From: Lachnoclostridium sp. UBA1241
GTDB taxonomy: Bacteria; Bacillota; Clostridia; Lachnospirales; Lachnospiraceae
DNA: 11,444 nt
Direction: 5' to 3'
Assembly: GCA_002308955.1 (NCBI GenBank)
Contig: DBWJ01000002.1
Coordinates: forward strand, 1-11,444
A program made the translations under genes and the position numbers. Below, in pieces: positions 6,600-11,444 of the stretch; positions within the stretch are counted from its first letter, which is position 1; each line of letters starts with the position of its first letter. A model generated the notes under the pieces. That model was given only the letters and a program-made list of their open reading frames with translations. It was not told the DNA's origin and did not search any database.

Positions 6600-8897
6600 T
6601 TACATCAGCCGCTTCGTATCCTTGCCGGAGCGGATCTCCGCCACACGGTCCGCGAAGATGGAATAAAGCTTCCTGCAGCCGTCGCTGTAATCGCTCTTCT
6701 TGATCTCGGCGGCGATCTCCTTCGCGAGAAATGCCAGATACTCTGCGTCCTTCGTCTGAATGAATTCGTACTCGATGATCTTCTCCTGCGAGAAGCTCCG
6801 GTTGTCGAGATACTTTCTAATACGCGTTACGTCACGCGTCGTGATGATACCGGCCGCGCTGAAATGCGTGAACCTGGACCATGCATTGGTCGCCGCGCGA
6901 AATGCCACAACGAACTCGTACCAGTCCTGATACGTTCCGAGGATGCTCCGCTCGACTTCGTTATCGTAGCCGACGAAAATCGGCGTGAAACGCTGCTGTA
7001 CCGACTCCTCGATCTTCTCACGGGTATTGTAGTTGATATCCGCGCCGTTACCGGTCGTGTTACCGGCAGCAATGATACGGAAGTTCGGGTGCCGCATGAC
7101 ACGCTCGCCGTTCGGGAAATTGTACGCGGCGTTCGAGGTATTCGAAAGGAACGAATTCAGCTTAACGGTCGCACGGCTGTTACCGTTGTCCAGCTCGTCG
7201 CAGAAAGCAATCTTTCCGTACTTGTAGCAGCGGTAGAAGTTCGGCCGGCTGTAGCCGCCGCCCGCGGTCATGAAACCGAGGATGTCGTATTCCTCGTTGA
7301 TGTATCCGATATCGATGCTTTCCATCTCGAGGATCAGCGCGATCTGCTGCACCATATAGGTCTTGCCGCAGCCGGAAGGCCCGATCATATACGGGTTCGC
7401 GTTCTCGATGACGGCGGTGATCACGTCGTCGAACATATGATGGAAATGCATTCCCTGGTTTTCAAGCTGTTTCTTACGTGACATTGCTTCCGCATAGCGG
7501 TCGCCGAACGGGATCGACTCGTCGAGAAGATAGCTCGGCGTAAAATCCATAACATCCTGGAACGGTTCCGTCACGGCCATGTCTGCCGTCTCCGAAAGTT
7601 CATCCGGCATCTGTCCGGGCATGCTTACGGGCGGCTGCTGTCCGGGCATACCGACGGGCGGCATCTGTCCCGGAGCAGGCACAGGCCTCTGTACATATAC
7701 GGGCTGTGCGGGAGCGGGAACCGGCTGGGCTACGGGCACCGGAGGCGGCGTAAAATCCCTCTCCGAGAGCTCCATCAGCTTGTCAATCCGGTCATTCAGC
7801 TGCTTCGACATTTCCGCGTCGGCAAGCATTTCCTTGATGCGCTCGTTATCCTGGAAGTAAGCGTCCAGCTTGCTGATGACGTCGCCGGACTCGCGGCTTG
7901 CGCGCAGGATCTCACTCCGCGCGTTCCGAACCATCTGGTCAACGACCTTACGGAGTTCGGAAATCTCCTTCTGGCTGTCCGCTATGACGTTATTTACGAT
8001 TTCATCCTTATCGGCAATGATCGCGCGGCGCTGGGACTCGACGAACTCGTCGTGGTTCCGGTTCATCGTCTGTACGAGATTGTCCACCTTGACCTTGGCC
8101 CTCGTAAGCTCGCCGTCGCAGAAATTCTGCACGTCACGGACGGTGTTCTGGGACAGCTCGGCTAAGGTCTTCGCCCGCTCTTCGGAAAGTACCAGCGAAT
8201 CCTGAAGCCTGCTCGTGGCTGCCTGCATCGCGTCGATCTTCTGCTCGGCAAGCATGATCCGCTCTTCGCTTACGTTATAGATACCGACCATCTTGCAGAC
8301 GGTCGCGTATTCCTCGTCAAGAACCTTCTCGGCTTTCTCGCCACTCATGATCCGGTCGGTGAAACGCCACAGCGCTGCGGAGAAGATGTCCTCATCCTGG
8401 CAGAACGGACGGATCTGCGTCGCGTACGCCGTGATCGACTCGCGCTCCTTCGTGCCGTACTTCTTCGCGTCAAGGCCCTTCGTCCAGCGGATGTAATTCA
8501 TCTTACTATGGAAGAGATGATACAGCTTCGGAATGAACATCTGCTTCGAGATTACGCCGCCGATATCAAACATCTCGAGGAACACGTTACAGAGCACCTC
8601 GAAATCCGGCGTCTGCTCCTCCATGAAGAAGATGTGCGGATAGATTTCCTCGCCGTACTTCACGGCGTCAAGCCATCTCTCCTCCGAAAAATCCACGGAG
8701 TTCTTGATGGTTGCCTCAACAACGTCAAGATAGAGCTCAAACGGCCGGATCACGCACTTTAACGGGTTATCCTTATAATCGCGGATATCCTGCCAGAGGC
8801 GTTTACATTTGCCGTTCACGTGCTCCTTTAAAAACGCGCAGAGTTCATCGGCCTTCACCGATTCATTATCTGTAATTTTCTTGGAAAATAAACCCAT
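6600..8897 (-). CDS. Coiled-coil protein with C-terminal CobS/MoxR-like AAA+ ATPase domain (765 aa)
   Basis: A three-part protein. Residues 1-200 form a helical domain I do not recognise. Residues about 205-375 are a long coiled coil with charged heptad-like sequence. Residues 383-432 are a Pro/Gln/Met-rich linker with repeated MPGQ units. Residues about 480-700 are an AAA+ domain: Walker A GPSGCGKT (506-513), Walker B IAFCDELDN (563-571), sensor I IAAGNTTG (609-616), likely arginine finger R636 in QQRF, and TTRDVTRIRKY (686-696) as the sensor II region. This domain resembles CobS and MoxR-type ATPases, which remodel or insert metal into partner proteins as hexamers. CobS itself lacks such an N-terminal half, so cobaltochelatase is not a fitting name. 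The ATG at 8897 follows GAGGGGG at a rather long 12-13 nt. Second gene of the predicted operon, 20 bp after the 382-aa gene. Confidence 0.9.
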   Translation of the reverse strand: MGLFSKKITDNESVKADELCAFLKEHVNGKCKRLWQDIRDYKDNPLKCVIRPFELYLDVVEATIKNSVDFSEERWLDAVKYGEEIYPHIFFMEEQTPDFEVLCNVFLEMFDIGGVISKQMFIPKLYHLFHSKMNYIRWTKGLDAKKYGTKERESITAYATQIRPFCQDEDIFSAALWRFTDRIMSGEKAEKVLDEEYATVCKMVGIYNVSEERIMLAEQKIDAMQAATSRLQDSLVLSEERAKTLAELSQNTVRDVQNFCDGELTRAKVKVDNLVQTMNRNHDEFVESQRRAIIADKDEIVNNVIADSQKEISELRKVVDQMVRNARSEILRASRESGDVISKLDAYFQDNERIKEMLADAEMSKQLNDRIDKLMELSERDFTPPPVPVAQPVPAPAQPVYVQRPVPAPGQMPPVGMPGQQPPVSMPGQMPDELSETADMAVTEPFQDVMDFTPSYLLDESIPFGDRYAEAMSRKKQLENQGMHFHHMFDDVITAVIENANPYMIGPSGCGKTYMVQQIALILEMESIDIGYINEEYDILGFMTAGGGYSRPNFYRCYKYGKIAFCDELDNGNSRATVKLNSFLSNTSNAAYNFPNGERVMRHPNFRIIAAGNTTGNGADINYNTREKIEESVQQRFTPIFVGYDNEVERSILGTYQDWYEFVVAFRAATNAWSRFTHFSAAGIITTRDVTRIRKYLDNRSFSQEKIIEYEFIQTKDAEYLAFLAKEIAAEIKKSDYSDGCRKLYSIFADRVAEIRSGKDTKRLM

Positions 8898-8917
8898 GCT
8901 GCTGTGATCCCCCTCGC

Positions 8918-10066
8918 TTAAGTGATGAAATATCTGCCGGCGAGCGCGGTCCGGTAACGGCCGGAGGCGCCTGCCCCTGCGATGTCAAAATAGGTCTGGT
9001 AACGTCCGCCGCCGATCTCCGCGCGCACCATCCGAACGTTCTCCTTGCGGATGATCACGCCCGTGGTCCGGTTTTTGACAACCGTCCATGACACGGTCTC
9101 GGAGTAGCCCGCCTCCCTAAACGCAAGCGTCCGGAGGTATTCCTTCTTGAGGATTTCGCCCTCCGCGGCCTGCTTCTCAAAAAGCAGATAGTCAACGCCG
9201 AAGGGAAGCCGGTAAGTCACATTCGGGGTTACGCCCTCCGGAAGCAGCTTCGCCTCGCGCTCACCGATCTCTACGCCCTCGGACTCGTACTTTTCGTTCT
9301 CGTAGCAGATTTCCTTTCCGTCCTGGAGGATGGAAATCTGCGTTTCCATATTGTTCACCCGGAACAGAAAACGGAACCTCCCGGTGAAATTCATTCTTTC
9401 TGCGGCAAATGCGATCTCTGCCTCCTCAGGTCCCAGCACAATATCGACCTGCATATTCTCGCCGTCTTCCGGATAATTGCCGATCACCATGCGGTAATTC
9501 GTTTTGTCTAACCGCACGGCGCTCACCGGATGCTCCGAAACGTTTCGTTCCCGGCGGAGTTCCAGTGCTCCGCGACCGCGCCAGCCGAAGTAGCATTTGC
9601 CGATCTTACCGTTCTTCTCGAGGATCGATTCGAGCTGGGTGACAAGGTACTCGGCGATGGGTACGAACATGCGGCTTAGGGCGGCGTCGAAGCTGATGGT
9701 CGGAAGGGTCGAACCCTGCAGCTTCACGTAAGTGTCGGTATAGGCTTCCTCGACCTCGGCGATGCCGGCTTCAAGGATGCTTCTTGTCGTCTCGTCCATC
9801 AGGACGGCCGACCGGTTCTCGGTTTCCGAGTAGACCGTCAGGATGCGCTCCACAAGCTCTTCGAAGTACGGGTCTACTTCACTCAGCGTGATCTGCGAAC
9901 CATCTCCGTACAGAACAGTAACAGCCGTACATCCCGAAGCGGTTACGGGACCCGTCCCGTCGTCGCCTTCTTTCCGTACGGCATTGGTAAATTCGTATAC
10001 GGAGACCATGCGAAGATTTTTAATCTTTTGAATCAGGATCTCCTGTTCCGTCATTCTGTGAAGCAT
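8918..10066 (-). CDS. Uncharacterised protein, first gene of the TelA/AAA+ operon (382 aa)
   Basis: I do not recognise this protein. It lacks a signal peptide and membrane helix. Residues 1-75 are mixed: a short helix, then two or three strands with VTVLYGDGSQITLSEVDPYF (50-69). Residues 75-155 look helical and acidic. From about 156 (KCYFGWRGRGALELRRER) to the end the sequence is strand-rich, ending GASGRYRTALAGRYFIT. I chose ATG 10066 because GAGGGG stands 4-5 nt upstream. The frame remains open to 10210, and an ATG at 10117 would add 17 residues encoded by the terminator hairpin itself. The stop is 20 bp before the ATPase ATG, so translation may be coupled. Its place as lead gene of the operon suggests a sensor or adaptor for the ATPase, but nothing in the sequence proves that. 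Confidence 0.78.
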   Translation of the reverse strand: MLHRMTEQEILIQKIKNLRMVSVYEFTNAVRKEGDDGTGPVTASGCTAVTVLYGDGSQITLSEVDPYFEELVERILTVYSETENRSAVLMDETTRSILEAGIAEVEEAYTDTYVKLQGSTLPTISFDAALSRMFVPIAEYLVTQLESILEKNGKIGKCYFGWRGRGALELRRERNVSEHPVSAVRLDKTNYRMVIGNYPEDGENMQVDIVLGPEEAEIAFAAERMNFTGRFRFLFRVNNMETQISILQDGKEICYENEKYESEGVEIGEREAKLLPEGVTPNVTYRLPFGVDYLLFEKQAAEGEILKKEYLRTLAFREAGYSETVSWTVVKNRTTGVIIRKENVRMVRAEIGGGRYQTYFDIAGAGASGRYRTALAGRYFIT

Positions 10067-10079
10067 ATTCCCCTCGTCT

Positions 10080-10115
10080 AAAAAAAGCGGTTCGCTGGTA
10101 AACCCAACAAACCGC
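10080..10115 (-). terminator. Strong intrinsic terminator in the leader of the TelA/AAA+ operon (candidate attenuator)
   Basis: On the minus strand GCGGTTTGTTGG (10115-10104) pairs along all 12 bases with CCAGCGAACCGC (10098-10087), including two U-G pairs, around a 5-nt loop. Seven T follow at once (10086-10080). The ATG of the 382-aa gene is at 10066, only 13 nt further. The two wobbles become A/C mismatches on the other strand, so the fold is specific to minus-strand RNA. Upstream CGAACGC (10125-10119) can pair instead with GCGGTTTG (10115-10108) around a 3-nt loop and a one-base bulge, a possible antiterminator. It may also serve as the distal terminator of the DegV gene. Confidence 0.8.
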
Positions 10116-10139
10116 ATTGCGTTCGTCCGTGCTGTTAAA

Positions 10140-10168
10140 ATAATAACACCACTTTGGCTTTTAGTAAA
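10140..10168 (-). promoter_or_regulatory. Predicted sigma-A promoter of the TelA/AAA+ operon
   Basis: On the minus strand TTTACT (10168-10163) and TATTAT (10145-10140) are separated by exactly 17 nt, matching four and five of six consensus bases. The start point would be near 10133, about 67 nt before the ATG at 10066, so the terminator at 10080-10115 would lie wholly inside the leader. Confidence 0.55.
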
Positions 10169-10176
10169 GAGATTTT

Positions 10177-10218
10177 GAGGCGCCAGCTGCAAAAATACAG
10201 CAGGTTTCACCGGCGCTC
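10177..10218 (-). repeat. Nested inverted repeat between the DegV gene and the operon promoter
   Basis: On the minus strand GAGCGCCGG (10218-10210) pairs with CTGGCGCCTC (10186-10177) with one bulged base, enclosing an inner CTGC/GCAG stem with a loop of nine, mostly T. It is followed by AAAATCTCTTT, a poor U-tract. It begins 17 bp after the DegV stop and ends 8 bp before the operon -35 box. It may be the 3' end of the DegV transcript or a site near the promoter. Confidence 0.45.
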
Positions 10219-10227
10219 CGCAAAATT

Positions 10228-10247
10228 ATTGTAGGTTATTGTAGGTT
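10228..10247. repeat. Tandem 10-bp duplication across the DegV stop codon
   Basis: ATTGTAGGTT occurs twice in direct succession on the plus strand (10228-10237 and 10238-10247). On the minus strand it encodes the last residues NLQ and the TAA stop, and the second copy lies just beyond the stop. Either copy alone would give the same protein end, so the duplication appears neutral. Confidence 0.85.
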
Positions 10248-11228
10248 CCGCTGCGCAGCGACATGCTCCGGGGAGAGAATCCGGCTCAGATTCTCCCCGG
10301 TGCGGTTAAGAAGCGACTGCTTGAGGCCGCTCAAAGCACCCGTCAGCTCTCTGTCCTTGCCCATGAAGAATATGGCAATCGTGTCCGGTCCGACATGGCT
10401 TCCGGTACACAGATCGTAGGTCGTGTTGATGAAGCCGCGCACCTTGATCTTCTCGGTGATGCGGTTCATGATGTAAAGCGACTCCTCGTAGGCGTCGGCG
10501 TGCGCGATGCCGAGAATCTGGTTCTCGGGATCAACGATGTTATCGAGAAGCAGCGAAATCAGCGTGTTGAGGGCGGATTTGCGGCCGTGGCATTTCTTGT
10601 ACTGAACGATATGACCGTCCTTGTCGCCGCGAAGGATCGGCTTGATGTTTAATGTGTTACCGATCAGCGCCGAGGTCTTCGTGATGCGGCCCGTGCGGGA
10701 CAGAAACTTCAGGTCTCCGACCGTGAAAACGCCGTTCATCTCACCGGACTTCTTAAGAAGCCAATCTGCGGTCTCGTTCACGTCCTTCCCCTGTTCGCGC
10801 ATCTCGGAAGCATAAATCGCAAGGATGCCTGCTGCCAGCGACGCGTTCTTCGTATCAATCATACGAACGGAGCGCTCCGGAAAATCCTCCGCGACCTCTC
10901 TCGCCGCAATTCTCGCCGAGTTATATGTGCCGCTGATTCCCGAGCTGATCGTAAGGCAAAGCACGTCCTCGCCCCGTTCGAGCACCTCGCGGAACGCCTC
11001 CTCGAACTCGCCGATGCTGATGAGCCCGGTCTGCACCGTAAGCCCGTTCCGCATGGAATCATAGAATTCCTTCCCGCGGGCACGCTCCTCTTCGGGCGTC
11101 TGGTCCGGGAGGTAGCAGGTCACGTTCTTCCCGTCGACATGGTTGATAAAGGATAACACCTCAATCCGGTGCTTCTTCGCAAGCTCTGCGGGGAGATTCG
11201 CCCCGGAATCCACAAGAATCTGAAACAT
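10236..11228 (-). CDS. DegV family fatty-acid-binding protein (FakB-like, 330 aa)
   Basis: A cytoplasmic DegV-fold protein. Family members bind a fatty acid and, as FakB, present it to the kinase FakA for phosphorylation and use in membrane lipid synthesis. Visible family marks: ILVDSGANLP at the start (4-13), VQTGLISIGEF (65-75, usually TSQPS-like, here with the Thr kept and the Ser replaced by Gly), ISSGISGTYNSA (94-105), GDLKFLSRTGRI (171-182), KPIL (196-199) and TGSHVGPDTIAIFF (275-288). The 330 residues exceed the usual 280-290, mostly by an added stretch near 40-52 (PDQTPEEERARGK) and a C-terminal tail after about 292. The ATG at 11228 has AAAGGGG upstream at about 9 nt. It has its own promoter (11296-11324) and seems monocistronic. 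No FakA-type kinase gene is in the window. Confidence 0.93.
   Translation of the reverse strand: MFQILVDSGANLPAELAKKHRIEVLSFINHVDGKNVTCYLPDQTPEEERARGKEFYDSMRNGLTVQTGLISIGEFEEAFREVLERGEDVLCLTISSGISGTYNSARIAAREVAEDFPERSVRMIDTKNASLAAGILAIYASEMREQGKDVNETADWLLKKSGEMNGVFTVGDLKFLSRTGRITKTSALIGNTLNIKPILRGDKDGHIVQYKKCHGRKSALNTLISLLLDNIVDPENQILGIAHADAYEESLYIMNRITEKIKVRGFINTTYDLCTGSHVGPDTIAIFFMGKDRELTGALSGLKQSLLNRTGENLSRILSPEHVAAQRNLQ
10268..10300. repeat. Inverted repeat inside the 3' end of the DegV coding region
   Basis: CCGGGGA and GAATC pair with GATTC and TCCCCGG: 12 bp with a 2-nt bulge and a 7-nt loop. It lies within codons for the C-terminal tail (TGENLSRILSPE). No U-tract follows. A perfect 12-bp palindrome, CGCTGCGCAGCG, stands a little further on (10249-10260). 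The fold may simply result from GC-rich codons, or may stabilise the 3' end of the message. Confidence 0.6.
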
Positions 11229-11242
11229 CTATATAAGCCCCT

Positions 11243-11294
11243 TTCACATTGCCGCGATATCGTAACAATTTCTGATTGTCGCGGTCTATGTGAA
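11243..11294 (-). other. Structured leader or operator upstream of the DegV gene
   Basis: On the minus strand three nested complementary pairs stand in order: TTCACAT with ATGTGAA, CCGCG with CGCGG, and ACAAT with ATTGT, around a 5-nt loop and one side loop. The outer 3' arm runs into the AAAGGGG ribosome site. With a start point near 11289 the outer 5' arm lies mostly before the transcript start, so the inner pairs could form in RNA, while the full dyad may be a DNA site. Confidence 0.5.
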
Positions 11295-11295
11295 C

Positions 11296-11324
11296 ATTAT
11301 ATGTGGTTTTCATTACTATGTCAA
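11296..11324 (-). promoter_or_regulatory. Consensus sigma-A promoter of the DegV gene
   Basis: On the minus strand a perfect TTGACA (11324-11319) and a perfect TATAAT (11301-11296) are separated by exactly 17 nt, the ideal arrangement. The start point would be near 11289, giving a leader of about 60 nt. This is the strongest promoter match in the window and predicts high basal expression. Confidence 0.88.
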
Positions 11325-11366
11325 CCATTATTCGATAACTTCACGGATGTTTCACAGAAAAAAGAT

Positions 11367-11413
11367 GGCGTGGCCCCCCTGGGACGGGAATTTGCCCGCA
11401 GGTGGGCCGCGTT
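11367..11413. other. Stable GC-rich inverted repeat near the right edge, strand and role uncertain
   Basis: GGCCCCCCTG (11372-11381) pairs with CAGGTGGGCC (11399-11408) with one mismatch. An inner CGGG/CCCG stem closes a 6-nt loop, with a 3-nt bulge between. In plus-strand RNA the outer stem extends by five more pairs, three of them G-U; in minus-strand RNA those wobbles become A-C mismatches. A T-run on the minus strand (11363-11358) begins 8 nt after the core stem, so it could also be a terminator for a gene beyond the edge. The rest of 11325-11444 holds no gene I can recognise. Confidence 0.5.
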
Positions 11414-11444
11414 CTCCGATTCCACTACTCTATTTTAGCAAGTA

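Noticed and set aside
6600..8897. Naming the ATPase as cobaltochelatase CobS
   Set aside because: Only the C-terminal domain resembles CobS. The long N-terminal half and the absence of CobT, CobN or cobalamin genes argue against it.
4514..10066. Calling the block a classic tellurite-resistance (Ter) operon
   Set aside because: Only TelA is present; no TerB, TerC, TerD or TerZ sequence is visible, and TelA alone does not predict tellurite resistance.
10118..10210. Start at 10210 for the 382-aa protein
   Set aside because: The frame is open, but this start lies upstream of the predicted promoter and has no clear ribosome site.
1..11444. CRISPR array, insertion sequence or prophage
   Set aside because: No spaced repeat series, transposase, integrase or phage structural gene is visible on either strand.

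Overview
The window looks like a chromosomal segment from a Gram-positive anaerobe of the Clostridia, most likely Lachnospiraceae-like. This is inferred from the G-rich Shine-Dalgarno sequences, sigma-A type promoters, the mix of pyrophosphate-dependent phosphofructokinase, DegV, DUF4230 and TelA families, a lipobox lipoprotein and a surface protein with a C-terminal membrane anchor. I cannot name a species. All eight protein genes and the one tRNA gene lie on the minus strand, so transcription runs from high to low coordinates. There is no sign of phage, insertion sequence or CRISPR.

Layout from the right edge, in transcription order. A stable inverted repeat sits near 11367-11413. A DegV/FakB-type fatty-acid-binding protein (10236-11228) follows its own near-perfect sigma-A promoter and a structured leader. 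Next is a four-gene block: an unknown 382-aa protein (8918-10066), a 765-aa coiled-coil plus CobS/MoxR-like AAA+ ATPase (6600-8897), an unknown 304-aa protein (5624-6538) and a TelA-family protein (4514-5557). It has one recognisable promoter in front and one terminator behind, with gaps of 20-66 bp, so it is probably one operon. The strong intrinsic terminator inside its leader, ending 13 nt before the first start codon, suggests control by conditional termination.

Further down are a membrane-anchored DUF4230 protein (3767-4399), whose promoter is embedded in the TelA terminator; tRNA-Ala(GGC) (3604-3676) with a UUCG-capped leader hairpin and its own terminator; a secreted, C-terminally anchored surface protein (2164-3522) with a cysteine cluster beside its membrane segment; a large lipoprotein of unknown function (365-2071); and the first 93 codons of a PPi-dependent phosphofructokinase (1-281, cut by the window edge).

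The most interesting part is the four-gene block. It joins a TelA stress-response protein to a CobS-like ATPase with a long coiled-coil N-terminal half and two proteins I do not recognise. None of the usual Ter partners (TerD, TerC, VWA protein) is in the window. I read it as a candidate uncharacterised ATPase-driven stress or envelope system; its function is not shown by the sequence. There is no gene-free stretch longer than 300 bases.
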